NCBI RefSeq assembly: GCF_040183065.1
Contig: NC_091120.1
Location: 173,866,488 to 173,930,487, forward strand
Length of the DNA: 64,000 nt
Source: Periplaneta americana
Taxonomy: Eukaryota; Arthropoda; Insecta; Blattodea; Blattidae
Direction of reading: 5' to 3'
Part shown: in pieces, positions 22,577-34,084 of the stretch
How the letters are laid out: each line of letters opens with the position of its first letter
Position numbering within the stretch: the stretch's first letter is position 1
Made by a program: the position numbers and the translations under genes
Notes under the pieces: generated by a model
The model's database searches: none
The model's input: the letters and a program-made list of their open reading frames with translations, nothing else
What the model was told of the DNA's origin: nothing

Positions 22577-23752
22577 CAATCTTAGAAAAACGTTTTGATA
22601 ACTTTAAGTCCCAGAAAGGAGACAGTGCGCATGATCAGTGGTGGACGTGCGACCTGTTCACAAGAGAAGGACTAGTTGAGGTATTTTATAACACATTTAG
22701 GGCCGATTGTATAAACCATTTAATCTTAGATCAGAGGTTAAATTGATCCTTGTTCTAGCTGAACTTGGAATTTTGTGTTGTATAAAGTCTAATCTGAGAT
22801 TAATTTGCCTCAAACTACAGTCAACTTTGACTGAAGAAATTTCTCCGATTAAGTTAGATGATCCAAGTTCAGTTATTTCTTTTCTGTTTGAAATATACGA
22901 GTGGCAGACTGTGCAAATAGAATAATCATTGTTATTAATATTAATAGATATGGTAGTTACACTTATATATATATTTTTTTTAATTTCTTGCCTTAATACA
23001 CAAACAATCTTATATTTTATATGGCTCTATCGTGTTCAGCAGTATCAAATAACATAACCTATAATTATATTATGTTTATAACAACCATTAATTAGTAATG
23101 GATGTGATAGGTACATTCATAAATTTCCAATTTGTCGTTTTATAAAGCTTTATTATGTTTAGCAGTATCAAACACCATAACATGATAACAATTTGGAGAA
23201 CAGTCAACCTTCTTCTTATTGTCCGCCATTATTTACATTGCACAAATAAACCAGTGTCTCCAACAGTGTGTACGGAAAGTCGCCAAAAAGTAGTTGTAAA
23301 GTCGCTAGATTTCTCATTAATCAACAAAGAAAGATTAAATTTTATCACTATGGGGTGCAAAAAAGTTCGCTAAACCCCTATTTAAGCAATACAGAAGTTA
23401 AAAGAAATTGTTATTGAAAAAGAGTTAAAGTCGCTAGATTGGCAACACTGAACAAACTTGTACAACATGGTCAGCGCATCACATATTTCACCTGTTTATG
23501 CGATGTTGCCAAATCCTTTTCACGTGAACTTAGATTGCATTTGAACCAAGGTAATTGATCGGAGAAAAGTTTTATACAATAGAAGAAGTGTCTGAACTCG
23601 GTTCACTTTTCGATCTTCGATCAAAGTTGATTTTTAGTCAGGGAGTTTTATACAATTGGGCCTTAGTTCTGTTTTGTTGTACGTCTGATCTTGCGTACTA
23701 CCTCATTTCTGGGACATAAAGTATCTGTGCGGCAAAACTTTTTCTAAGACTG
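22577..23752. mobile_element. MITE with TA duplication and ~75-bp inverted repeats (TIR CARTCTTAG)
   Basis: The left arm CAATCTTAGAAAAACGTTTT with ACTTTAAGTCCCAGAAAGGA pairs with the right arm (inward CAGTCTTAGAAAAAGTTTTG, ACTTTATGTCCCAGAAATGA). TA is present at both sides. About 210 bp are its own; the rest is a nested PIF/Harbinger-type element at 22700. Tc1/mariner-like by its target. Confidence 0.85.
22700..23662. mobile_element. PIF/Harbinger-type non-autonomous element
   Basis: 963 bp with inverted ends GGGCCGATTGTATAAA and GGCCCAATTGTATAAA and a TTA target duplication (22697-22699 and 23663-23665). A 3-bp TWA duplication is the hallmark of PIF/Harbinger. It has no transposase frame. 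The internal block contains two similar AAAGTCGCTAGATT stretches (near 23300 and 23427). Confidence 0.85.
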
Positions 23753-23754
23753 TA

Positions 23755-24036
23755 CAGATGCCTCAAACTAGGAAGCTGCCTGGAGAGGAGAAGTAGTAGA
23801 GCTAATGGAGGGGGCCCACCTAGGCTCCGATACCCAGGTATAGTCATATTATCTGAAAAGTTGACCGCTTGACAATGTATTCAAGATGTACCCTCCCTAT
23901 GCAGCCTTCTCAACTGTTATTAGAACTGAGCTGTACCGTTCTAGTCCACAGTACACAGTAGTAGGCAGACAGTGGTAGGGGAGAAGTGCTCTATGCGCCT
24001 GCGCGAACGAGACAGCTTGCTAGTTTGAGGCATCTG
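23755..24036. mobile_element. 282-bp MITE, TIR CAGATGCCTCAAACTAG
   Basis: The ends CAGATGCCTCAAACTAGGAAGCTG and, inward from the right, CAGATGCCTCAAACTAGCAAGCTG are flanked by TA (23753-23754 and 24037-24038). It abuts the preceding MITE at the same TA target. Confidence 0.88.
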
Positions 24037-24420
24037 TACAGCACTTCTATTATCAGGCAGTACATCTCACTTGATGATATGTTTCAGAGGAAGAACAATT
24101 GTTTGTATACATCTGAAGTCTGATTAGTGTAATATGTTACTAGTTAGCGATGTATGCAATGGAGGAGGAAATTAACTGGCCACCCCACCCCACTATCTCC
24201 TGGCTGAGTTGCCTCACGATATTGCGTTATTGGCATCACTTCTCAGGTTCTAATCTGTCTTCGGACAGTTGACTAAACAATAACAAACGACAATATGGGG
24301 TCGTCTATAATGCAAATCATATAATTCAACAATTTGTATCATATTTTTAAAAGATTTGATATTAACATCGATAGTGATCATGTCTCAAATGTGAAACATT
24401 ACAAATGTACAGTAGTGACA

Positions 24421-25005
24421 AAAAAACTGGACCGACCCTTGCAGCTGATTTCAGAGCCTTGGTCATTCCAGAGCACGATAGACTGGTAACCAAGGGCCGT
24501 ATTCATAGACGTTCTTAGCGCGGGCTTCCGGTGGATGATCAGCGAACTAACGTTTTTCGTATTCATAAACCAGTGTTAGCGATATGATATGATATGAATC
24601 CTATACAAGTAACCAGTCGATAGCCGGGGCTAGTTTAGCACACTCGTAGCGCGGGCTAGCGAAATGTCTATGAATAGCACCCTAAGACTTTCGTGGTTCG
24701 AATCCTGCCTGGGAAGGAAACTTTTTTTTTTATTCCTTATTCAAATTTATTCCCAATACTTTTAGATTGATGGTAAAATTCATGTTCTGGGAATAATAAG
24801 TTAATTAAGTAGTAAAATATTGCTGCAATCGAAAAGTATTGGGAATAAATTTGAATAAGGAACAAAAAAAGTTTCCTTCTCAGGCAGGATTCGAACCACG
24901 AAAGTCTTACAGGTAGTTACCAGTCTGTCGTGCTCTGGAGTGAAAAAGGCTCTGAAATCAGTTACAATGGTCGGTCCGGTTTTTTTTGCCGCTATTGTAC
25001 ATCCT
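24421..25005. repeat. inverted pair of tRNA-like SINE copies (family 4)
   Basis: The left copy (24421-24770, +) and right copy (24826-25005, -) share GACTTTCGTGGTTCGAATCC (B box inside) and the 3' end CAAATTTATTCCCAATACTT. They are separated by about 60 bp and would form a long hairpin if transcribed. The left copy is interrupted by the MITE at 24494-24682. Confidence 0.88.
24494..24682. mobile_element. 189-bp MITE (TIR GGGYNSTATTCATAGAC), TAA target
   Basis: The ends GGGCCGTATTCATAGACGTT and, inward, GGGTGCTATTCATAGACATT sit inside the left SINE copy. The right flank TAA and left flank CAA are a degraded 3-bp duplication. Its ends and target fit PIF/Harbinger. The inverted SINE partner at 24905 gives the empty site. 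Confidence 0.82.
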
Positions 25006-25039
25006 TCGACACGGAAATTGATCGATGTTGAGAGGCTAA

Positions 25040-25236
25040 AGGTTGGTTCACAATAAACCGGGAACGGAAACGACAACGAGAACGAGAACGGAAATAATGT
25101 TAAAATAAATGTATTTAAATATGAGCATTCACAACACTTAATTTTGAATGCTTATATTTAAATGCATTTATTTTAACATTATTTCCGTTCTCGTTCTCGT
25201 TGTCGTTTCCGTTCCCGGTTTATTGTGAACCGGCCT
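25040..25236. mobile_element. near-perfect palindromic (foldback) MITE, PIF/Harbinger type
   Basis: Two arms of 92 bp (25040-25131 and 25145-25236) with about 95% complementarity and a 13-base centre. TAA duplication at 25037-25039 and 25237-25239. The terminus AGGCCGGTTCACAATAAACC fits PIF/Harbinger MITEs. The arms contain a repeating GAACG-ACAACGAGAACG pattern. Confidence 0.92.
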
Positions 25237-25239
25237 TAA

Positions 25240-25767
25240 GTCCCATCTCGGAATAGCTCGGGAATCATCGTGTACGTTGTGTTTACTCGCGTGCGTTTTC
25301 CATAGAGAGATTCGAATCCCGGTCTTTGAAATGAGAAGAAAGAGCCATAAAGGCTTCGTAAGGAAAATGTCGTTTCGTAGAATACAGATACGTCGTTTCT
25401 ACGTCTTGACTTCATCTTCGGACCTCGATGCTTAGTATTTCCCCGTGTGAATCTCGCGTTAACCCGGGCGACACGTAACACAAATTCACGCTACAGGAAA
25501 GCGACCATTTTCCGTATCAAAGGGTGTACGAGTACAAAACATTCTGCTTCATTGCCTTGCCTTTGGTGTTAAATGGGTGATAGTTGAAATGCAGCGTAAA
25601 CTTTTCTACTCTCCTCTTCGTATTGATTGCTTATCTTCATCTGCTGTAATTCTGAAATAGCTACTTCAAATTTGGTTTAGTTACTGCTATAGAGCTATAA
25701 TATGCTTGGAATTTGAAATGCAACTTTAACACATCTGATGTAGAATAGCTTTTCTGTAAATTGGGAA

Positions 25768-25818
<51 letters not shown>

Positions 25819-26050
25819 TTTATTATAAGATTTTAATTATTTATTACCTCGAAGAAAGGATATGAATAGTTAGAGAAGCAGAAACTCCATTTTTTTTTGT
25901 TACTGTGTTTCCAAATGAATAAGACTAATTAAATAATTTTGTATCATTTGATAGGTAGCCTATAGAGGTGTATACACTTAGTTAACAGAGATATGTTCTC
26001 TTCGATCATCTGAAATGAATCCGTTCATTACGCTTTAATTGAACATTTTT
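25240..26050. other. no gene recognised; (AAT)n at 25771-25817
   Basis: Chance open frames only. One trinucleotide microsatellite. Confidence 0.5.
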
Positions 26051-26058
26051 TATATATA

Positions 26059-26140
26059 CAGTGAAACCCCGCAAATTCTGGCTTCATTAATTGGGAATTC
26101 GTGATAATTCGGACAGCTGTTTTCTTTTTTTTACACACAC
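26059..26140. mobile_element. possible pogo/Tigger-type terminus
   Basis: TA then CAGTGAAACCCCGCAAATTC, followed by TAATTCGG-like words. This resembles the end of pogo-class elements in insects. No opposite end was found, so only a solitary end is proposed. Confidence 0.3.
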
Positions 26141-26641
26141 CATTTGGAGGACATTGAAGGTAGAAGTGAATGGAAAGAGTAAAAAATACGGTGATGAATT
26201 AAAGTTATCTAAAATAAGATTAATTTAGACATATTAACCCTGAATTTGTGGATTGTAATCTAAAATGTCACAAATTTTATCTCACCTCATGTGTCATGAT
26301 GTACTGGTACAGCGATGAGAATTGGTAATCATACGTGATAGCTTATGTACGATTAAAAAAAGAATGTGTTCTACTTTTCGTATGTTAATGTGTTCATAAT
26401 ATTAGTCATTAAAACTTCAATTCTCTTAGGATATAGAAGAGACATTTAATATTCGATTGTAATAAGATTATTAACCCTCACATGAATGGATTTTCAAGCC
26501 TATCGAAAAATGTCTCAAACTGGTGGAACGGAAATTATTTTTTGGGTTACCGTAACTGATCTTTCAGGCTTTCATATCTAGAAACTTGTCTTTATGACAT
26601 TAATATTCAACTTAAAGGGATCATGCTGTGGCAGAGTTAAT

Positions 26642-26897
26642 TTTTTAGTGGATTATTTTACGACGCTGTATCAACATCTCGGGTTATTTAGCGTCTGAAT
26701 GAAGTGAAGGTGATAGCCTAATGCCGGTGAAATGAGTCCGGGGTCCAGTACCGATAGTTACCCTGCATTTGCTCATAAAGGGGTTGAGGGAAAACCCCCA
26801 GAAAACCTCAACCAGGTAACTTGCCCCGACCGGGATTAGAACCCGAGCCACCTGGTTTCGCGGCCAGACCGCTAGCCGTTACTCCACAGGTGTGGAC
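26642..26897 (-). mobile_element. tRNA-derived SINE (family 1, copy 2)
   Basis: 256 bp, minus orientation, with a perfect 13-bp duplication TGGCAGAGTTAAT (26629-26641 and 26898-26910). B box present with one change (GGTTCTAATCCC). Confidence 0.95.
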
Positions 26898-26910
26898 TGG
26901 CAGAGTTAAT

Positions 26911-27860
26911 GTGTCTTCGACCAAATTACACTTCTTGTGATTTACTTACCGTACATAACTTTCAATGGGAATTTGAGATGCAAAACGTGATAATAGCTTA
27001 CCTTAATTTACACCTCCAAGCAATGAAGATAGGTGAGAACCATGTAAGCGGTGTTAGGAACAATTATGAACCTCTGAACGGGTTGAAGGAGCTAAATATA
27101 GTTTGAAAGAGGAACAAAAGAGACGAGGATTATTATTTCTTGGAACGTATGGAATCAGGAAACATCTGTTGCCCATATAAACACTCCGATGACGATTAAC
27201 ATTGTTCACTTCCTTCCCAAGTTTGGGTTTGGATGCAGTGCCTTTTAATAGAACTTGACTGAATGCCACTTAGAATGCAATGCCTATTATTAATGGCTTT
27301 CCTCCACCAGACACTAAACTCAGTTTAAAATAGAAGCGCTTTACATAAAACAGAATCAGAACCTTCACGCATAAAATAAGAAATGCCAGCATCTTTCGAG
27401 CTACAGCGAGGTGAGGATTCTCAGGTTTGCAGAGTTCTTGTGGTATTTGGCCGCAGCACGAATTTCTTTATGGTCTTTGTAATAACTTCCAAGGAATGCT
27501 CTGGATATATACATAGTATAGAGTTATTATAAAGAAACATATATAATTTCTAAATAAATTAAGAGATAGAGATGAACTAAGCGGCTATGGAATGTGTGAA
27601 GAACAGCATAGAGCTATTTCATGCTATTGCTTCAGTCATTACGGTGCAACAATTAAGCTTTGAAAAATAAGTAGAAATTTGTTACCCATTTGACTATTTA
27701 TTTTACACACATTTTCCAAGTTTTAGAAAGTGGCTTTAAGTCTTCAATCAAGAATTGGTTTTGGTGCAGTGTAATGAATGCGGTAGAAACTTGAACTGCT
27801 AAATTAAAAAAAAATAACTGTACGAACAAAAATTCATCTGAGAGATGGACCTTGTACCGT
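26911..27860. other. no recognised feature
   Basis: No supported gene or repeat boundary. Confidence 0.5.
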
Positions 27861-27862
27861 AC

Positions 27863-28765
27863 TCTTACTTACTTACAAATGGCTTTTAAGGAACCCGAAG
27901 GTTCATTGCCGCCCCCACATAAGCCCGCCATCGGTCCCTATCCTGTGCAAGATTAATCCAGTCTCTATCATCATATCCCACCTCCCTCTAATCCAGTTTA
28001 ATATTATCCTCCCATCTACGTCTCGGCCTCCCTAAAGGTCTTTTTCCCTCCGGTCTCCCAACTAACACTCTATATGCATTTCTGGATTCGCCCATACGTG
28101 CTACATGCCCTGCCCATCTCAAACGTCTGGATTTAATGTTCCTAATTATGTCAGGTGAAGAATACAATGCGTGCAGTTCTGCGTTGTGTAACTTTCTCCA
28201 TTCTCCTGTAACTTCATCCCGCTTAGCCCCAAATATTTTCCTAAGCACCTTATTCTCAAACACCCTTAACCTATGTTCCTCTCTCAGAGTGAGAGTCCAA
28301 GTTTCACAACCATATAGAAGAACCGGTAATATAACTGTTTTATAAATTCTAACTTTCAGATTTTTGGACAGCAGACTGGATGATAAGAGCTTCTCAACCG
28401 AATAATAACACGCATTTCCCATATTTATTCTGTGTTTAATCTCCTCCCGAGTGTCATTTATATTTGTTACTGTTGCTCCAAGATATTTGAATTTTTCCAC
28501 CTCTTCGAAGGATAAATATCCAATTTTTATATTTCCATTTCGAACAATATTCTGGTCACGAGACATAATCATATACTTTGTCTTTTCGGGATTTACTTCC
28601 AAACCGATCGCTTTACTTGCTTCAAGTAAAATTTCCGTGTTTTCCCTAATCGTTTGTGTATTTTCTCCTAACATATTCACGTCATCCGCATAGACAAGAA
28701 GCTGATGTAACCCATTCAATTCCAAACCCTGCCTGTTATCCTGAACTTTCCTACCGTACTCTCCT
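27863..28765 (-). mobile_element. 5'-truncated RTE-like LINE with RT palm motif YADD
   Basis: The longest copy of this LINE family. The minus frame 27988-28725 (245 codons) starts inside the RT at [17 protein letters not shown] (catalytic YADD). It continues with [56 protein letters not shown] and [14 protein letters not shown], and is followed by a 3' UTR ending in (TTAC)n at 27863. No stop occurs across 245 codons, so it is relatively young. The 5' two thirds are missing. Confidence 0.92.
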
Positions 28766-28769
28766 AACG

Positions 28770-28968
28770 TATATTAATGAAGAAGTTTGAAGAAGCTCGT
28801 TCAGTTCATGATAAAATGAAATCGGGAAAACCAAGAATTAGTGATATTCAGATTGCAGAGATTCTTCATGAAAGCCCGAACCTAGTGAGAGAAAACCCGT
28901 TATCAGTCAACATTGCTGATACGTTAAGCAAACGCTTGCAAATGCTGTACAGTACTCGCGAGTGGTAG
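28770..28968 (+). pseudogene. fragment of DUF4817/mariner-type transposase (linker/second HTH)
   Basis: The frame reads KKFEEARSVHDKMKSGKPRI, then IAEILHESPNLVRENP. This resembles the 'F-x-x-TGSV-D---SGRPR' linker and start of the second helix-turn-helix in these transposases. It directly abuts the LINE truncation point. Confidence 0.5.
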
Positions 28969-29358
28969 GTGAGTGGGTAATTTGATAGATGAATAGTAGA
29001 TGGAAGGACAGACAGAGAAGTTTAAAGATAGGATCGGATGATAATTCCCGAACACTGAAACCTTGAAGGTATATTGTATGTATTATTCCTTATCTTCATC
29101 AGATATAGTTCAACAGCTCTTTCCCTCATATTAGGTTCAAGAGTCTGTTCACGAGAATCTTTTCAGGAAAAAATTAATAATTCCCAGGAGTTCATATCTC
29201 CTCCTGACGCGCACTGGGATAGACAGAAACATGTACGAAATTATTCGTAAACTTACAACGTTGATATTCTTCCGAAACTTTAGACATATTTTGGTGAAGG
29301 TTTTGGTTCTTTCTCGTATGATTATTTTTAGTTTTAAACTTTTTAGTTTCACCTTTAA

Positions 29359-29631
29359 TCTCTGATTGAGGTGCTGGCTGATATGTACCTACATCTATTA
29401 ATAGGCAATACCACATCTCACTTGACAGTATGTGTCGGTGGAAAAGCAATTATTTGTACATCTGATGTCTGATTAGTGTAATATGTATCTAGTTAGCGAA
29501 ATATGCAATGGAGGGGGAAAGAAACTGGCCACCATACCCCATTATCTCCTGGCCTAGTTGCCTCATGAGTGATGCCTTGTTCGTGTCACTTGTGGAGTCC
29601 AGACCTGCCTTCGGACAGTTGACTAAACAAC
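29359..29631 (+). repeat. dispersed repeat family X, copy 2 (uninterrupted)
   Basis: Shares GGTGCTGGCTGATATGTA, ATGTCTGATTAGTGTAATATG and CTTCGGACAGTTGACTAAAC with 22549-24295. It shows the empty site for the two MITEs there. The element class is not recognised. Confidence 0.82.
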
Positions 29632-29639
29632 AGTTACAC

Positions 29640-30185
29640 CTTCAAGGAAGGTCAACTTACTCTGATGAATTCTTTATGCTCGAAGAGGTCTGACAACTTG
29701 ACAAAAATGATTTCGAACCAGTATTTCTAGGACTGAACAACATTGCATAATACACTGAAATTGGTAATTTGACGAATCTAACACTGGTATTGAAATAATT
29801 TTACGTTTTCGTATACGTATTCCTGTCACCATTTTAAGGTTACGTTCGAGGTAAATATCTCAGCTATCACTGTGTGTTTAAGATATCTTTCCCTTAACAG
29901 AAACACATTTCAATTTTTTATTCCTCGCTGGGGCTTTGCACCATCTCTGTATATGTTTTTAGTTTCTTGTTTTACTACAGCTTGTAGTTACTCCATGCGA
30001 TTATTATTCACATATTTTCATAATGTTTATTTCTCATGCGTAATAATTCTTCCCCTAAAACTTGGTTTACAAATTTATGTAATTTGTACTCATTCATTTT
30101 CCTTATCTTGAATAGTTGCTTTGGTATATTATATTCGCTCTGTTGACTTTATTAAAATCATAATGCTCATTCCTTCTTTGTACAG
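29640..30185. other. no recognised feature
   Basis: AT-rich, no supported frame. Confidence 0.5.
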
Positions 30186-30189
30186 TAAT

Positions 30190-31404
30190 GTTTGTGGAAA
30201 TTGCAACACCAAGAAGGATACATGTGACTGAAATGAAATTGTTACAACAGATTAGGTACACGACAATACACAAATGATTAGAATTACAGAACTGTTCCCG
30301 ATCTGTGACCGTGCGATTTCAGTATGGTGTGAAGCCTCCATGCTCTGCAACCAGAGCCTCTAAGCGTCGTGGCATGGAATCAAAGAGGGCCTGGATATGT
30401 TTATGGGGAATCTTCCTCCACTCAGTTTGTATGCGAGTCCATAAAGCGTCAAAAGTGGGTGCTGGAGGACTATGACGAACAAGTTTTCGACCAACCATAT
30501 CCCAGACATGTTCGATTGCGACATGTCTGGCGAACGTGCAGGCCAGGGAAGCAGTGATACCCGTCGTTCTTTGAAGAAGGCTTGCACAATCATCGTCACA
30601 TGTGATCGGGCATTGTCCTGCTGAAATGTGGCATGTGGAGTTGCGTGAAGGAGGGGCAGTACCTCGGGCTGTAAAACCTCCTAATGTAGCGGTTGCTGTT
30701 CAGATTGCCCTGAATACGTAGAAGGCGAGATCGCATATTGTATCCAATGGAGCTCCAAACCATCACACTAGACGTTTGTCCGCTATGCCGCTCAACAATG
30801 CAGGCTCTCAGATTGCGTTCACCACGGTAGCGTCTATCACATATGCGGCCATCATTGTAGGACAAGATGAAGCAGGACTCATCCGAAAATACTACATTTT
30901 GCCACTCAGCACGCCAGTGACGGCGTTCACGTGCCCATTGCAGTCTGAGGCGTTGGTGGTTTCTGGACAATGGAAGCCGACGCAATTGCATGCGAGCCAC
31001 TAGGTCACTAGGTGCTTAGGTCACATTAAGTGGTCCAGTACCCGCTCGTCTCTGCGTACGACCCTCTTCTATCCACTGGTCCCACACGTATGCGTTACTG
31101 TCGTAGTAGCATGCCCTGTACTAGCCGAAATGTCACTGCATGACAGACCAACCATTCTGCCCGTTCGAACTCACTCACGTGCTGATATTGCGCCCTTCCA
31201 CGTCGACGAGGCATACCTGCACTAGCTTTCACGTTTCCACTTCATTTGGAAGCTCTGCACGGACTGAGCAAGACATAACACTGACCTTGCTGGTGACACA
31301 AGGGATGTCACTGTTGGGCCTATGTGTACGCCACCGCTCTGGAAATGTAATCAATTATTGGTGGTACACTGTTCTGCACATTTTCCGAGTTTGGAGTCGT
31401 TCCA

Positions 31405-31405
<1 letters not shown>
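30190..31405 (-). pseudogene. Tc1-like (DD34E) transposon with broken transposase
   Basis: The left end GGAAATTGCAACACCAAGAA resembles Tc1-family termini; the right end near 31405 is poorly defined. On the minus strand, an HTH (about 31190-31020, EFERGRMVGLSCSDIS with stops) is followed by RLQWARERRHWRAEWQ, VVFSDES (first catalytic Asp), FQQDNARSH (second) and RSPDM. After a one-base frameshift come IEHVWDMVGR (catalytic Glu) and FDSMPRRLEALV. The DD34E order is complete but spread over three frames. Confidence 0.85.
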
Positions 31406-31407
<2 letters not shown>

Positions 31408-31449
<42 letters not shown>

Positions 31450-31488
31450 CCATATTCGACACCACTTACCTAGAAATGTCACAAAGAA

Positions 31489-31554
<66 letters not shown>

Positions 31555-31593
31555 TAGCCGTAGATGTCGGCCAGATGTCCCAAATTGTTGAAT

Positions 31594-31637
<44 letters not shown>

Positions 31638-31650
31638 TTACTATTTTGAT
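31408..31650. repeat. cluster of (AAT)n, (ATT)n and (AGT)n microsatellites
   Basis: AAT units 31408-31450, ATT units 31490-31553, GTA units 31594-31636, starting at the right edge of the Tc1 copy. Confidence 0.97.
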
Positions 31651-31659
31651 GTTATTTTA

Positions 31660-33105
31660 TTATTATTAGAGTTCCTTCGCTTGTTCCATGAACAAGAGCC
31701 TTTTTGCACAATTACGGCTGTATCAGATATAACATCAGATTCTCAAGTTCTTTTTACTCGAGTCGATGAAAAAGACTATTGAACAATGATTGTTAGACAT
31801 AATTTCTTATTTCTTAATATTAAAAGCAATAAACCAGTTTTTTACAGTCAATTATTGATTGAATTGATACAGGAACGACGTAATTAATAATTAGTTAATA
31901 CAGTAACAGTTCATTAGTATATCAAAGTAGCCTACATAAGAAGCTTATACACTGGCTCACTGAAGAGAGTAAAATGCTCTATATTCATTTTAAAACAATT
32001 AATGTTGATTGTGTTGTATTAAAATAAGTAACAGTGTGAAAATATTTCAAGGAATAATTTTGTGTAAATATATATTATTTATATTGACTATTTCGTTTAT
32101 ATGACGTCATTGCATTTTCGACCAATGAAGTGTAATTAAATTTTGCATTCCAACCAATCACAGTCACAATTTGCGATAATTTTTGCAGCTAGATTTATCG
32201 CTATCAATTTATCACATGGTCGTTCTTTTGTTTAGTCATTGTCGCCAACTGTTCCCCCGTAAATCGATGATCATGAATACATTAAGATGCAACTACACGG
32301 TTAAACTTTTCTTACAACTTTAAAGCAATGAATGCAAGACTGATATTAATATGAATTAATATATTTACGCAGTGAAGACGACGTTCAAAACGGCGCTCCA
32401 TGTAGACATAAAATCTTCATGCATCTTAATTTAATGTACGATTTAAACTTGATTCTTTCAATATTCTTCCCAGATTGCATGCATACGCGATTGGAATATT
32501 GAACTGTGTAGATGCTGCCTTAGTTCCGTTACACACTACAGCGAGAATGCGTTTGTGGAGCTATAAAAAATGCTTTCCTGTAGCACGTAGTAACGGTCGA
32601 AATAAGGCACAGCTGACACTGGTCCTGCTCACACAGGTAATCTAACCTATAACTGTAGCCTATAAAATACATCTTCATCTTCCAATTCCATGTCAATTGT
32701 AGGCTATCTGAAAAAAATTACATTCCTTCATTCAGATTAGATAACTGCGCTTTCAACAATTCTTCATTTAATTAATGTATTAATCAGGTTACTGTAATTA
32801 TATTATAAAATTTTAAATTAAATCATGATTTCAGCAGATAATGAAAATGTATTTATATTATAATAATAAGAATAAAAGTGCAGTACATGTAATTAACATT
32901 GTTAAACCTGTATTTCGCTTTTCGCAATTGGCATTACTGAATAATAACATCGAATTTCTTTATTGCAGTAATCGATATTAATCTATTTCAACTTCACAGT
33001 GTCTGAATAGGTTAAGTATTCGTAAATATACAATTATTAACATTTTGTAATCGAATTTTACGGATATATTATTTACATTTTTATTTTATTCACGAAATAG
33101 TCCTA
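31660..33105. other. no recognised feature
   Basis: AT-rich sequence without supported genes. Confidence 0.45.
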
Positions 33106-33109
33106 ATAA

Positions 33110-33173
33110 ATGTCACTCGAGGTCTGAGATTTCCCAGATAAATCGGCAGATCTCGGACCTCTCGTGACATTGC
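33110..33173. repeat. hairpin, ~24-bp arms
   Basis: AATGTCACTCGAGGTCTGAG pairs with the complement of CTCGGACCTCTCGTGACATT around about 20 bases. Three mismatches. Probably the core of a foldback repeat. Confidence 0.75.
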
Positions 33174-33551
33174 TGCAGATAATTCTATAAGTATACAGCC
33201 AATGGTAACAGCTAAATGACGTAATCCACCACTGCCATACTTGGCCATTTGTATCAGTTACCTCTCCATCCCCACTCTTCAAACCTAGACTGAAGTGTTG
33301 CGGGCTGCATTCAGCAGTGATTCGGCGCTATCTATTCTTTTGGACACGCCTGCAGTGCAGTTAGCCCGATGATCCATCTAGCCGTTAGTATTACCGGGAC
33401 GGATAGAAGAAATAGTGTACGCACTTCTATGCTTTCCCATTGTCGGTGGCGGACCTGACAACTAGTGGCGCTTCGATCGCTAGGATCTATCGGTTGTCTG
33501 AAGTCAGACACCTCGAAAATATATTATTTTCTCGCGCGTTTAATGATGAAA

Positions 33552-33798
33552 GTTGCTAGGGATTGTTAATATGTTTTGTTGTTGAGGGTTATGTAGATGT
33601 ATTCAATTAGTTGTGCTTTGAATTAACCAGTGACAAAGGAATATTGTGTGGTGGTTTACAAAATAATTACAAAAGTTGCTACGGGTTGTTAATATGCTTT
33701 GTTGTTGAGGGTTATGTAGATGTCTTCAATTTGTTGTGCTTTGAATTAACCAGTGACAAAAGAATATTATATTGTGGTTTACAGAATAGTTACAAAAA
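33552..33798 (+). repeat. tandem ~123-bp duplication directly before the THAP start codon
   Basis: Both units contain TTTGTTGTTGAGGGTTATGT and TGCTTTGAATTAACCAGTGA; they occupy about 33552-33675 and 33676-33798. The second ends at the ATG of the THAP frame, so the duplication covers its 5' leader or promoter. Confidence 0.9.
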
Positions 33799-34016
33799 TG
33801 CCGTACTGTTTTGTTCCGGGTTGTAGATCGGAATACAGTAGAAATAGTGTAACAAGACATTTATTTTCATCTCCCAAACAAAAAGATGAGTTTGGGAAAT
33901 GGGCCAGAGCGATTCCGGGGAGAAATAGGCAGCTTTCGGTAAATAACCGTATTTGTTATGTACATTTTTCCGAAAACATGATTATAAAATCAGACTATTA
34001 TTATAAAAAGTCATAA
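33798..34016 (+). pseudogene. THAP zinc-finger domain of a P-element-like transposase
   Basis: From ATG 33798 the frame reads MPYCFVPGCRSEYSRNSVTR, then HLFSSPK, KWARAIPGR, RICYVHFSE. This is the C-x4-C ... C-x2-H zinc-coordinating THAP fold with the invariant Pro and Trp. THAP domains form the DNA-binding N-terminus of P-element transposases. The frame stops after 72 codons, and the next recognisable part belongs to a much later region of the protein. The start codon is better placed than the in-frame upstream ATG at 33753. Confidence 0.85.
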
Positions 34017-34084
34017 GACAGAAATACCGCGAGCTGTACCTCACACTTTTCCTAATTTCTCGAAATGATGAAATAGATGAGAAT

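Larger units (their letters stand above)
22549..24295 (+). repeat. dispersed repeat family X, copy 1, split by two adjacent MITEs
   Basis: The sequence CTCTGATTGGGGTTCTGGCTGATATGTA at 22549-22576 continues at 24037 with CACTTCTATTATCAGGCAG and on to GACAGTTGACTAAACAA. The uninterrupted paralogue is at 29359-29631. Everything between is inserted DNA. Confidence 0.85.
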
